NCBI GenBank assembly: GCA_963556145.1
Contig: OY744467.1
Location: 6,510,001 to 6,574,000 of the forward strand
Reading direction: 5' to 3'
DNA from: Hygrocybe punicea
Lineage: Eukaryota; Basidiomycota; Agaricomycetes; Agaricales; Hygrophoraceae
DNA length: 64,000 bases
Part shown: piece by piece, positions 12,118-23,736 of the stretch
Position numbering within the stretch: the first letter of the stretch is position 1
Layout of the letters: every line of letters starts with the position of its first letter
Position numbers and translations under genes: made by a program
The notes under the pieces: model-generated
The model's input: only the letters and a program-made list of their open reading frames with translations
Databases searched by the model: none
What the model was told of the DNA's origin: nothing

Positions 12118-12835
12118 GAGTTTTTCCTTTTAGAAGATTCTCTTCGCTTTGGTGGAGCCTTGGATTCACTTCGCGTTGTTGTAGTGCTACTAATAATCGC
12201 CGTCGAGGACGAGGTCGGCGATGATGATGATGATGGTGTGACGATGAAGGACCAGATTATACGAATGCTAGATTGCAATGAAATGTAATGAACTGCTCAT
12301 GGGCGCTACTGTCACTGAATGGAAACGGTTAAGGATACATTCAGGGCTTGTGGAACGGAAAGGAGTCGGAAGGACGACACTCCGTAACCGCCATTCTGAT
12401 GAGAAACAGACGGAATAAACGGCCGAGTAAGACCCTTGTTGAGAATATATGTTAGCGCTGTAGCTGTCTGCAGCACATGGAAAACGGTGATTGGCCTGCG
12501 GTGTTGGTGTCAAGCTGTATGATGGTAGGCAGTGCAACTCCTTCCAGCGCGATCGTTGACGCTGACATAACCGAGTCCCAGTCTGCATCCGTCCGAGTCG
12601 GTCGCCCGCTCCTTCCATTGTCTCACCGTCACAATGGTCCTCTAGACCGCTCGTCGTGTCCGATAGCCCTGTCAGTCCACTGTCGCCGTCATTGTCCTGG
12701 TACAATGCCACACGTCCCCTTGCGCAGTAACAAGGCTGAAATAAAGTATAACGTCACAACCGATTGTACGTGATCGTTCATAAATGTTGTTTTTTTTGCC
12801 TTTGTCGCCAATGTGTTTGACATGAGGACGCACAG
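12118..12835. other. Gap with a coding-like segment of unclear ownership
   Basis: Between the coiled-coil and ankyrin genes lies an open plus frame, about 12586-12730 (SRSPAPSIVSPSQWSSRPLV then SDSPVSPLSPSLSWYN), preceded by an acceptor-like TCCCAG and ended by TAA. It resembles disordered protein and could be a last exon of the upstream gene. It could also be an early exon of the ankyrin gene, using GTAACA inside 'GCGCAGTAAC' as donor, but that gives the wrong phase for the next exon. A GAT-repeat tract sits at 12218-12234. Confidence 0.4.
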
Positions 12836-15800
12836 TCCCTCACCTTGGCTTGCACTCTGCCGCAGCAACTGGAAACGTGGGCCTCGTAAAGTATGCTCTC
12901 TCACATGGCCAACCAATCAACTCCGTGCTCGATGGCGTACTTCCCCTCCACGCCGCTTGTTCAGGAGGGAACGATCTAGTAGTCCGGCTGTTGATAGAAC
13001 ACGGCGCGGACGTCAACGCACCAAGGCAAGTATGCTTATCCCCTTTTTTCGGTTCCCGATATCGACCATATTGGCTTGCTGCCATTGGCACCTGTTTAAT
13101 CTGTAGATTACCCCGGCGCTATTCAAATGATAAACACCGTGATGCCTCTGCGCCCATCGTCGGGACCTCTGGTTCAACTCCTCTTCACTTCGCCGCCGCC
13201 AACGGCCACAGTGCTATCGTTTCCACATTACTCTTGCATGGTGCTCATGCCCACCGTTCGGATAAACATGGCGTCACACCTGAAATGCTTGCACGGCAGA
13301 ATGGTTGGCTGGACTGCGCAGACTTACTACGGGCGTGGCTACTCAACAAAGATAAAGATTTGCGGGAACGAGAGGTGCTCCCGTTATCCTCGTCCAACGA
13401 TGTCGCAGAAAGCTCTTCACGCAAACGATTACACGTCAAGCGCTCTTTAGACAACGCCTTCAGCAAGATAAAATCTGAAACTCTTCTCAAAGTCCCATTA
13501 GCCACATCCCCGTCATCCTCAATTCGTAGCCACGTTGATCCACCATCGCCTACGTCACGCCATTGGACGGAAGATCCATTTTGCCCAATCGCCGATGCCG
13601 TCTCAGAAGTCTTCCAAAGGCTACCATCTATTTCCCACTCGCCCCCTCCTAGAACCTCTACCTCCGATTCACTCTCATCGTCACCGAGGCCACGATCGGC
13701 AGGAACCGGTGCGGAGTCACCTCCACATCAACCAAATCATCATACACGAAGATTAGGGACAAAGTATTCTTTGCTGCATCTGTTCAAGAGGTCCCATGCA
13801 ACTGGGGACTCTTTGGCGTCGGGCGCTGGCGCAGTTGTCGCTCTTGACCGGCCGTACCCAAACGCTTCGTCGTTGGCTTCCGCATCCTCTTCCACCTTGC
13901 CGATTCCTATTCCCCAGTCCAAGATGCTTTCCGCGTCACAAAACGAGCCCCCTCTTTCACCGTCATCTCTCAGCGACTATTCTTCTCGCTCATATCCTTC
14001 TCGATCTGCCGTTGATGGCGATCCCAACCTCCCTGACGCGGATTCCACGAGTGCAATCGATGTGCACCGTGCAATGGCCCCAAAACACACTCGTGTTCGA
14101 TCCAGATCTGGTGTTAGTGGGCACGGGGGTGGCGACGGGGATGACCTTCGACTTCTGGGGGTAATGAGGAGTCATAATCGTTCGTCGTCTCAAGGTCAAT
14201 CGAACTCGCATCTCGGGTCAAGATCCATGCTCCGGTTTGATTCGTTATCGTCTTTGAATTTGAGAAGCGCATTTACACATTTACGGCAAGATTCGCATAC
14301 GAGTACGAATCCTGCTAGCCCGCTGAAATCAAGTAGTAGCTTCCACTCTTTGCAGCAACGCAGGGTTAGGCCAGGGCAGGCCGTCCTCGACATTTCCCCT
14401 GCACGTAGAATGGTCGTTCAAGACACCCGTCTTGAAGGAGACGAAGATGAGGAAGAGTACGGCATCCCTCTCGAGCATCCCCGTTTTGCAACGGATGGCC
14501 AGATCAAGCCCATTCATCGCCTGGGAGAGTTTCCGGATAAAGTACCACGAGGAGGAGGGCAGTCGTTATCGTCTTCATCGTCGTCGCTATCCCAGGGGAC
14601 TGTAGGCGACGTTTTCGCCTCCCCACAGGAAGCTGAGTTTCCGTCCAGCATTCACCGTCCGTCGCCATTGGAGCTTGATGGACGACTATTGGCAGTACCG
14701 TTGCCAGCTGCGGGACCCGATAACAGAGCGAGGGGAGACTCCGTCAGCAGTATGAGCACAGATGGGAGTAATAACCCCCAGTTGAGCTCGAGTAGCACGA
14801 CGGCCACAAGTAGTAGCAGCATCACAGCACCAGGCATTGCAGACGTTTTCCTCACACTCCCGAACAGAACACCGTCATCACCCCCGTGGAAACCACACGA
14901 CTTAACGCCACCAGAGTTGGGAATCGCTGCCGACGATTATGCTGTTTCTCCCCACCGCCTCAGTCTCGGCCAAAGACGTAGTCATACGCCTCTCGACATC
15001 AATATTCGCTCGATCTCATCACATGCTCAAGCAGAAGCACTGGTTCAGCGTGCCCAACAATCTATTTTCGAGATGGCCAATCAGCTTACCCTCCCGGATG
15101 AACCCAACAGCGCAGGGCTGAGTTCTGGGCGATCTCCGCTGAGTGCTAAGCTGGCGGCGTATGGCGAAAGTCTGGCCATCGAACGAAAGTTGAAAAAGGA
15201 GGAAGAAGCGAAAAGGGAGAAGGCAGGCATTGGCGATGGTCACCTTGAAACACTCGAGCAGATGGAAGGACAAGGTCGTACTGATGCCACTGAGTTGGGA
15301 CGGATTGGAAACCTTGAAGGTGACCTTTCTAGACATCCAATCCCTGGTCGAATTCGCCGCACTCGCCTCGATAGGCAATTCAGCTTGGAGCACAAGTCGT
15401 CCGTGGGTTCTCGGTCTAAAGTTCGTGTACCAAAAAGGCCCAATACCAGTGGCGGTATTGCAACAGAGTCATGTGAGTGTTTTTCCTTTCCTTTATTTGC
15501 TTTTTGGGGGTCCTGTTGGAAACTAATGCTGCTTCGTTATATGAAGGTCCCTGCACACCTTCCAATCCTGACAGTCAACAATTCCAGTCAGCATCCGGGA
15601 GTTCGGCTGTTGATCCAATCTTGGCGCTGAAATCACATTCTTCCTGCCTTGCCGAACAAGACCAGGATTTGCACTTGGGCCAGGGCGATGGGTATCAGCT
15701 CCGAGTCTCAGTCGACGATGCCGCAATATGTCAAATCACTGCTCCCCCGGCCCCGGAAGCCTTTACCGATTCAGTTACCAAGAGGGCTAAGGGCGATCAG

Positions 15801-15968
15801 GCTAGACATATAGCCAGCGCGAATAAATTAACGAGGATGGGCTTCGCTAGCCCTGATGGACGGCAAACTACCACCACTTCGTCTGGATCTCCTCGTGCTC
15901 AAACCGGAAATAAAGCTATGTTTGGGGGATTGAAGACCCTGATGCAATCGCTGAAAGGGAGGTCATGA
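12836..15968 (+). CDS. Ankyrin-repeat protein with long disordered region (5' end uncertain)
   Basis: Exons 12836-13025, 13107-15472 and 15547-15968 give about 990 residues. The first exon is internal: an acceptor (GCACAG) lies just before 12836, and the true start is upstream and unresolved. Ankyrin repeats are clear: LHSAAATGNVGLVKYALSHG, then LPLHAACSGGNDLVVRLLIE, then after the first intron TPLHFAAANGHSAIVSTLLL, then TPEMLARQNGWLDCADLLR. The remaining 800 residues are disordered (Ser/Pro/Asp rich). A conserved-looking helix follows late (AEALVQRAQQSIFEMANQL, about 15030-15085), then KLAAYGESLAIERKLKKEEE. The C-terminus is basic (FGGLKTLMQSLKGRS). Intron 1 (13026-13106, 81 nt) uses a GC donor (GCAAGT); reading GT sites instead breaks the repeat. 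Likely a scaffold for protein-protein contacts; the pathway is unknown. Confidence 0.8.
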
Positions 15969-16190
15969 TGTTTCTGATTCTATTATCTCTCTGCGCACTC
16001 CTGTCATTAGCATGTTTTTCAAGTTGTATGTATTTGTTGTTATCATCATATTTTTTTCTGGCCTGATTATCGGCCTCGTCATGCTTATCAATGATCTCTG
16101 CACTCGTTCAAAACCTAGCCCTAACGAGATAGGAAATTATCTTTCCATTGTTGGAAACCTCAGAGGAGACGGGGCACTGTCCATTGCAAA
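15969..16190. other. 3' flank of ankyrin gene; nothing recognised
   Basis: About 220 bases, T-rich, containing the probable 3' UTR. A 64-codon hydrophobic frame (16012-16206) runs into the transposon terminus and is not a credible gene. This is the boundary between the gene-rich segment and the TE island. Confidence 0.5.
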
Positions 16191-16252
16191 CACAGGAGAC
16201 GGATGAGGATTCTTTGCCATCAAACAATATTGAGATATCCACTCAAATATTG

Positions 16253-16512
16253 AAATTATTTTTGTTGTTATCATAACTCTGAAAATGTTGAAAAAAGTAA
16301 GGTTATCTAAATGCAGTATTCACACCAAAGATAGTGGAGGCAAAATTTTAGATTATTTGGTCTCCAGATATTCAGGCATGTGGCCCTGTGCCTGAATATC
16401 TGGAGACCAAATAGTTTAAAATTTTGCCTGCACTATCTTTGGTGTGAATACCACTTTTAGATAACCTTATTGTTGAACATTTTCAGACTTATGATAACAA
16501 CAAAAATAATTT
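16253..16512. mobile_element. 260-bp palindromic MITE inside the left TIR
   Basis: Two arms of about 125 bp are near-perfect inverted complements (AAATTATTTTTGTTGTTATC at 16253, complement ending 16512). They meet at a small loop near 16380. The insert is flanked by TATTG on both sides (16248-16252 and 16513-16517), a plausible 5-bp target duplication. It interrupts a TIR that is continuous in the right-hand copy, so it arrived after the host transposon. It has no coding capacity. The superfamily is not identifiable from termini alone. Confidence 0.75.
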
Positions 16513-16650
16513 TATTGCTGTTTTCAAAATGCATGACATTTTTTGAAAAAATAAATCTTTCAAAGAGCAGGACCGTAAGTGTGGGAAAGTTTCGATATTT
16601 GGTAGCACTGCCCATCAAACGCACTCAACGCCTTCAACGTCCTCGACGCC

Positions 16651-17714
16651 ATGGGCAGACGTAAGATTAGTGAAGATCTCAAGGCAACTGCTCTCCGCCT
16701 CGCTGCATGTGGTGACTCTGACAGGGAAATCACCCACATTTGCGCCTTCTCCCTTTCCACCCTCATGCACATTCGTCGTCGTGCAAGAGAGAATGGAGAC
16801 CTTGCCAACGCAGCCCCAATTCAACCTGGATGAGCATGACTTCTCGTTCCTGCTGATTCAGAGTTCTTGATTGCGCTAGCTCGGCACAATCCAACCATTT
16901 TCCTTGATGAGTATGCAGCAAGGCTCAGAACGCTCTGGCACCTACCAGCATCCCTATCAACCCTCCACCGATCGTTCATCCGAGCTGGTATTCGACTCAA
17001 ACAAGTGCAGAAGCTTGCTGCAGAGCGAGACCCCATCAAACACGCCGATTTCGTGCAAAGGATCGGGCAATACAACCCTCAGACTCTCCTTTTCTTGGAT
17101 GAGGTCTCGAAGGATGACCGGACCTATGCGCGGCTTTGGGGTCGAGCCCCCATTGGCAAATGAGTGAACAAGCATGACCCATTCGTCAGGAAGCGCTGCC
17201 TCTCAATGTTGGCGGCTTTGGCTCTGGATGAGGGAATCATCGCAGCACATGTCGTCGAGGGTTCATTCACTGGCAAGACACTGCTTGAGTATCTCCGTGA
17301 TGACCTGGTAAGTCTCTCCAGTATCCCTGGGCCTCACGCTGACAGACATCCTTCTCTAGCTACCTCTCACCAATCCATATCCCAGGCCCCGAAGCGTCCT
17401 TGTTCTGGACAACGCCAGAATACACCACTGTGCAGGAGTTGTGGATCTGATCGAGAGTTTCGGTATGTGTCTCCACGATGTTGCCTGCACTCTCGATAAC
17501 CTACACAACAGGGTGCCGTGTCGAATACTTGCTGCCATACTCACCCGACTACAATCCCATCGAACAAGCATTCTCCGCCATCAAGTCTTCGCTTCGTTGC
17601 CAAGGCCGTTCTTTTTTCTCAGAGGATGCATTGTATTATGAGATGTACCGTACATGCGATGTCATCACGCCAGAGATGACGTGGGTTTTTTTCCACCACT
17701 CTGGGTATCTGTAG
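16651..17714 (+). pseudogene. DDE_3-type (IS630/Tc1-like) transposase, three nonsense codons
   Basis: Exons 16651-17307, 17360-17462 and 17512-17714 make a 320-residue frame. It begins with a helix-turn-helix (MGRRKISEDLKATALRLAAC) and ends in a DDE_3 catalytic domain. The triad is visible: Asp in LLFLDEVSKD, Asp in VLVLDNARIHH and Glu in YSPDYNPIEQAFSAIKS. There are 34 residues between the second Asp and the Glu (DD34E). Three in-frame TGA codons (16831, 16837 and 17161) fall where relatives have Arg, consistent with CGA to TGA changes. No indels were found, so the copy is young but silenced by point mutation. The enzyme would cut and rejoin the element at its TIRs. Confidence 0.85.
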
Positions 17715-17744
17715 CTCTGTATCACATCTTGCTTGTTGTAATCT

Positions 17745-18964
17745 CTCCCAAGAATAAACAGGTGGTGTATTGCAGCCCACACAGTCTGAAGAACAAGCTA
17801 CACAACAAGACTCTTGATCCAGCGTTCCTGAGCATCCCGAACCATTGCCAGCTCACCCAAATCCAACAGCCCTTCCACCCGAAGTGCATCATCACTAATC
17901 AAATGAAGGAGGTGAGGACCAACAAGGTTCTTCTTGGCTAACTTAGCCTCGAGTGCAGAGGAGAGCTCGAATGTGGTGCAAAAATCATGAAGGGAGATTC
18001 GGGGGGGGAGGTGTGGTGCGACTTGAACCGGTTCGGGAGCGTGAAGCGCAATAGCGGGGACATGCTGGGGTGCAGGATTGAGTTGTCAGATAACATCTGC
18101 AAGCCCTTCGAAGTTTACTGTTGGTGCATTCTGGTTGACAGGCTGCAGGGCAGCGGATCGGCGCTTAGCAAGGGTCGTAATGTCAGTAGTGTTGCCGGTG
18201 AACGTAGCATTGAATATCTTGGTGTTAGGGGGTGTCTCCATATCAACACCGTCTTGTTTCACTTGCTGGGGACATGGTAAGACGGGTGTGAACGAGAGCA
18301 GCAATACTCACTATTGCAGATGACCAGGTTTGCAGGTGGAGATGCATTAGGTGGATGTGCTTGGCATTTGCACCAGCAGGCCAACAGTATTCGAAGGAAC
18401 AGCCTCGGTCTTCACATCGGTAGATGGCTTGAAGGTTATCAATGAGCTTCGCCTGGTTGACCTCCTTGTTTGATGGGCCCTTCTGCTTCTTCTTTGGGGC
18501 AGTGTTCTCGTCCATCTCTTCGTAGTCGGCATCCGAGCCCTTGTTGCCATCAGTAACCTACCAGAGTCAGTACAACTTGAACTGGACAATCAGGTATGGC
18601 GAGGTACCTTTTTCTCCTTCATGATGATAGTGACTGCAGCATTAGATTTCTTCACAACGTCCTCAGTCATTTGAAGGTAGTCTGTTTGATTTTGAATTTC
18701 AATGTTCTTGGACGTTGTGTGTGCAATCGTGTAGTTGAGATTGAATGGTGCTTGTCAGATTTCACCATCTTGGATGTGAAGGTCCTGGAACATGTATTCA
18801 CACTTGAGCTGAATGATTATCTTGGTGAGTGTGTCGTGCAGTGACATATCCTCATGCACAAAGATGATTTTGGCGACAGGCTTGCTAACAGCATTCTTGC
18901 GACACTTCTTGTCAGTTGGTTTTGGCAGCGCTGTGAACTGTGAAGGCAAACCCTTTCCCATCAT
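17745..18964 (-). pseudogene. Transposon passenger gene of unknown function
   Basis: Several minus-strand exon-like segments lie between the transposase and the right TIR. They are 18964-18755 (KPVAKIIFVHEDMSLHDTLT, then a CEYMFQDLHIQDG motif), about 18660-18606 (SNAAVTIIMKEKK) and about 18556-18333. The last has an acidic/basic linker, then DNLQAIYRCEDRGCSFEYCW and AKHIHLMHLHLQTW. A Pro-rich tail reads down to about 17745 with at least one stop. The Cys/His pattern C-x4-C-x4-C with two downstream His suggests a metal-binding fold. I do not recognise a characterised family. Its conservation of splice-like junctions beside a transposase suggests it belongs to the element. Exact joins are uncertain. 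Confidence 0.5.
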
Positions 18965-19309
18965 TGTGGATACTGTAGCCCCCTGTGTACAATGTCAATA
19001 GTGTCAAATAAAAGCATTGCTGAACACGTACAGCCCTCGTTGATCTCCTCTTCGTCGTCCGGCATTGACTCGAGTCAACGCTTACCAGTGCTACCAAATA
19101 TAGAAACTTTCCCACGCTTATGGTCCTGCTCTTTGAAAGATTTATTTTTTCAAAAAATGTCATGCATTTTGAAAACAGCAATAATATTTGAGTGGATATC
19201 TCAATATTATTTGATGGCAAAAAATCCTCATCCATCTCCTGTGAAATTGGTGGAGTAGGTACATTAGAGCATAGACTATATAACAGTTCATATAACTAGT
19301 GCATATAAC

Positions 19310-21702
19310 TAGTGTTGCCACAGCTTGGATCCAAAGCCATTAGCCATTGAGCTGAGCTGAAGTTTAGCCAAGCTAAGCCACTGGATCGCCTAATGGCTTG
19401 GCAGGCTTGAATATGTCAAGCCATTTTTGGCCAGCTCCAAGTGGCCCAAAGCCATTAAAATGTAAAAAATAGGCAGTTTCACTGTGTGTCTCATTTTCCC
19501 ACTGTTAGTCCCCTCTCCCCCATCTTCTATGATGCAACGTCACCCGGTGGACCAAGGCAACAAGGTTAGTGTTTTGGGTATGTACCTGGGCCGTTTGGTG
19601 GGTGCACCACCCTCCCAGCCTTGCTCTCCATACTGTTGTCAGTGCTTAGTTGTTGTGGTTGTTGCCATGCAGCAACATGGTGGTTGGTCACGTGTCATGG
19701 TGCCTTTCACTGGTCCAATTTCCGTGATTCTTGCAGGGGGAGATGATGGGAGATGGTGGTGGTGGGTTGTGTTGTTTGTTGTCATTGCTGGTATTATAAG
19801 GAAGGCTGTCAGCATATTTGAAGCCAGTCAATCTGTTACGGATCGCTTCTACAGCGGGCTCCGGCAACAATCAACTTAACTAGGGATCGGATTCCAGAGG
19901 AGAGGAGAGCAGTTTTCACTGTTGCTTACTACTAAGACAACACTGCTAAGAGGGGGGTTCATGGTACAATGTCATTGCGAACCGTGGGGGTTACCCAAGA
20001 TAAGGGGGTCTGCCCCAAGAACCAGACTAAACGTAAAGAAAGGAAAAGAAGAAAAAGTCCGAACCAACAACAAGAACAGTATATACAGTGACTGGTCTTG
20101 AGGGGAGGTAAATAGAAATACAACCATGAAGCCACAACATGTCCAACTCTACCATGTGTTCACCATGAGGCGTACATGAGGCGTCCTCATGTCGATGTTC
20201 TCGTGATCCAACTGGAGGCCCACGTGTTGTTGAGGATAGAAGAGGTCCGGATGACTCGGATGATTTGTCATCGGATCATGTGACATGCAGAATTGCCAAT
20301 TTGGGGTCTACACTTGCTGTAACGGGCAAGTGTGCAGTTTGGCAAGTGCATTGCACGGTCGGGTCGAAGATGGGTATCGTCCAGTGTGGGGTTGGTGATG
20401 AGAGTGTTAGGACAGTGGACTAGTCGAGGTCAGACATGTGAACAGCATAAGCTGTACCGGATGACGATGTCTGTGTCAATGACGTATTGAGGGGCGGTGT
20501 CTTGTCCTGTGTGTGGAACAATGTGGTCCACCTGATGTCGATATTTGTCCAAGAAAGGGTATCATTGTAAACGAGTGTGGGAGGTATCAAGATTATGGAT
20601 GGAAAAGGATAAATGAACGTGGGTCCAGGTTTCGAGTCATGGCATGAGTGACAAGCTGTGGGAACAAGTCGTCGGGTACTGCATTGAAGCGGTGTCATGC
20701 GAACAATATATGATAGGGGTTGGTTCACTGTTTGGGAAGTCGTATGGTCTGTGGTCGAAGTCCAAAAGAGTATGCTCTGGCGATGGTCGGATTAGAGAGA
20801 ACAGTGAAATGTCTCGTGATTGGGGATTGTTCAGAGTTCGCATGCAGGTGAGGAATGTTGTCGGATCGTCAGGGAGGATAATGGTGGGCACAGGGTACGA
20901 ATATGGAAACCAAATATCCGGGAATGGCAATTGTCAATTACGTGTCGATATATTGTCGAGGTGGAAGTCAGAAGTATCAATGGCGGAAGGGTTTCGGTGC
21001 CGATGCCAAAGATAGATCATAACAAGGTAGAAACCGATCAGGAAGGTGATGGCAATGCTGCCAATAACAATTATGGTAATGAGCTGTGTCGGGAGTACAG
21101 CCATTGTGATCGGTTTGTCGTGGGATAGCGTAAACAAGATATCGAAGGGAAAAGACAATGTCGGTGACATCCATCGGCAAGGAGACTATTCGGGTACAAC
21201 AAGGTCACGTGGGATATGTCCATGGTCGGTCTGGATTGTTCTAGAAGAAGGGACAAAAAGAGAACAAGAACAAGAAAATACAAGGATGTCCAAAAGAAGA
21301 AACAATGACGTTGAAAGGAAGACAAAGGACAAAAAGAAATGAAAAAGGAAGGTGTGCAGTGCAGAATCGTCATGGTGGGTATCGGAATGGGCATCGGGGT
21401 TGGAAGCGGAGTTGGAAACGTAACACAATCTCAGCTGGTGCCAGTTTCAATCTCAGTTTCAAAATTATTGTGCATGAAATGGCCTTGCAATGTAGATATA
21501 TCATTTAAGTTGGGAGTAAATACACAAACTGGACATGCAATATAGTACTGGCTAGCTGGCTGAATGGCCATGGCTATTGGCTACAGGACATAGTGTAGCT
21601 GTAGCTGTAACTGGGTTGTGCTGAGCTGGTCAGAAGCTGAGCTGATTTGGCAGGTTGGCTATGGCTAGTAGCTGGCTTCTAGCTGTAGCCATGGCAACAC
21701 TA
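19310..21702. mobile_element. Non-autonomous hAT element (GCTGAGCTG family), split by a solo LTR
   Basis: Ends are TAGTGTTGCCACAGCTTGG at 19310 and its complement ending 21702, the same TIR as the 11-kb hAT at 47634-58601. The subterminal sequence is a decayed version of that element's: GCTTGG for GCTCGG, CCATTAGCC for CCGTTAGCC, GAGCTGAG for GAGCCGAG. Without the solo LTR the element is about 796 bp and non-coding. The 8-bp flanks (CATATAAC and ACCATGGC) do not match, so either the two ends come from different copies or the duplication has decayed. It contains a module (about 19580-19620) also found in the 23737-24889 element. Confidence 0.65.
19834..21425 (-). repeat. Solo LTR, 1592 bp, with 5-bp TSD CAATC
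   Basis: The unit begins TGTTACGGATCGC and ends CGTAACA, with short inverted ends TGTTACG/CGTAACA. CAATC occurs immediately on both sides (19829-19833 and 21426-21430), the 5-bp duplication expected of Ty3/gypsy or copia integration. No gag-pol is attached, so the internal region was removed by LTR-LTR recombination. The same LTR lies at 52099-53733 in the opposite orientation. By comparison with that copy, the LTR reads on the minus strand here. The complement of the TATATAC near 20080 is the likely TATA box. The short reading frames inside are LTR sequence, not genes. Confidence 0.92.
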
Positions 21703-23736
21703 ACCATGGCCAACTAGCAGCAAAAGCAATGAGGATGACAGGGAGAATGCCAAGAATACTGAAGGTGTGGTGCACCCACACCTCAGTCCAGGTGTGTGCT
21801 TTTTATTATTAACATCCACCTGCTACTCACTTGCTCTTGTGCTCTTAAGGTAGAGAGTGAATGAGGATGATAATGAGTGCTTTAATGTTGGTTGTTTCTT
21901 TTTTTCATTCTTTCCTGGTATCTAAAGTAAATTAGTGATATATATATACATAAAAAATTAAGATAGTGAGCAAATTGAGCACATCATTGGCAATGACAAG
22001 CTCAGTATCTACACATACTGATGTATTCACAGATGAGCAGGTTGGACAGCTTTCCCAAACACCTTATGAGTGTCATGCAGGTGTCAATTGATGCTGATGA
22101 CTGTGTTCGTGATAGTGTTGGGGAAGTTCGGTTTGGTCTGGTTTTGGGTCTTTTTGCCCCAAACCGAGACTGACCATTCAGTTCCTGCCAACAATCCTGG
22201 AACTGAAACCAAAACTGACGTAAACCGTTTACATTGGTTTGGTTTGGTTCAAACTCAGTCTAAACCAAGACCATCAGGTATCCACATCGCGAGAGAGCCA
22301 TGCATGTCAATTGATATGGCTGGCATCAACGTGTGGTGGGATTAGAGGGCAGGTGAGCTGCCATTGAAATGGTGCACTGCAGCAATACAAACAGAATCAA
22401 ATACCTACTCTACCACAGTGCTGTATGAATTCTGAGGGGTTCAATCTCAATCCTAATAGTTAGAAACAATACTTAGAAATGCTTTTGGTAGCTGCAATGA
22501 TGTTTCTGTTGTGTGTGATGTGCGCGATGTCTGCGATGTCTGCAAAACAGTTGCAACATTTTTGGCGTATACATAGGACTTTGTAGAAGGAATGCAAAGT
22601 TCAATAGAGCATATCGGAGCTATCTCATGGATGGTACAGTAAAGAGGTGATATGATAGACTGGAATTGGGGGTATACAAGATGTCTCAAACTATAGAGGG
22701 TATTTATGCAAAGTTGGTTGTCAGGACAATAAAGGGTGAAGAAGGCAAGACAAATAGATTGTGCATGATGGAACTATGGTGCAATAGGGATGAAACAGAA
22801 CTGAAACAAAGGGTATAGCACCATGTGAAGCAATATCCAAAATATCTAGAGGATAGGAGCTATAACATTTGAAATGTACCGTAAAGGAGAATAAACTAGG
22901 ATTAAAAAAAAAATAAAAAAAAATAAAAAAAAAACATTTGAAATAAGTGAAACATGTTGCATAGAGACTTCCCTGGGACCGGAACGGAATTGGAATGGAA
23001 TAGGAATGACTCAGGGTGAATGGTATAAGCATGGGTGATGTTGGAGAGGCTTGAAATATGTTTGTGAAGGGGCCAAAGAGCTGCAAAGAGCTGCGGAGAA
23101 AATCGCAGTAATGTCGAAGTATCGCAAGTATTGCATGCATATCGCAGTTGCATCATAATGGAGATACATTTAAATTGGGATGCTTTGCAGTTAATCGCAG
23201 TGTGTCAAGGCTAGAATATGTCCAATAGAAGGTTTTCATGCTTATGGACATGTGCTGCATATCACAATGCCCTGTTGTTACTCCATCTGACCTCGCAGGA
23301 GAGCCATGCACATCAATTGATGTGGCCAGCATCTTTGTGAGCTGGGATTGGGGGGTGGCCTGCCTGTGGTTACTCCATCTGACCTTGTGAGAGACCACGC
23401 ATGTCAGTTGACGTGGCCAGCATCTTCGTGAGGTGGCGAAACACACATCATGTGCGTTTCGGCACATGTACAATGTGTGTGTTCCACTTTGGCTGCATCC
23501 AAGGTGCCAGAACACCTCATTGCGAGGTGGGATTGGGCTGCCATGCCCTGTCCTGGTGGCATTGAGCCTCTCTGCATGGGTGTCCCAACACATTGTACAT
23601 GTTGACCCCATGGCCGCATTAGTGTTTTTCGGTGGTGGTGGTGTTGTGTGGTGATGGTGGTGGTACGGTGCCGCGTTCTGTTATATACAATAAAATCAAT
23701 AAAAAAAATCAATAAAAAAAATGTACCATGAAGGAG

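Larger units (their letters stand above)
16191..19243. mobile_element. DNA transposon with long TIRs and DD34E transposase plus passenger gene
   Basis: The ends are inverted copies: CACAGGAGACGGATGAGG at 16191 and its complement at 19243. The terminal inverted repeat runs about 158 bp on the right (19086-19243). On the left (16191-16610) it is the same length once a 260-bp MITE is removed. Flanking bases are AAA on both sides (16188-16190 and 19244-19246), a possible 3-bp target duplication. No TA dinucleotide, expected for Tc1/mariner, sits at either end. Inside are a broken plus-strand transposase and a minus-strand passenger gene. The CACAGG terminus with a 3-bp duplication is closer to CACTA-type ends than to Tc1, so the element type is unusual or my boundaries are slightly off. 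Confidence 0.75.

Noticed and set aside
12096..12278. Ser/Thr-rich minus frame at the end of the coiled-coil gene
   Set aside because: Low complexity from a GAT repeat, overlapping the coding strand of a better-supported gene.
20420..21428. Several 70-120 codon frames
   Set aside because: Inside a solo LTR, and present in mirror image in the other LTR copy.
19302..21710. 8-bp target duplication for the small hAT at 19310-21702
   Set aside because: Flanks CATATAAC and ACCATGGC differ, so no duplication is claimed.
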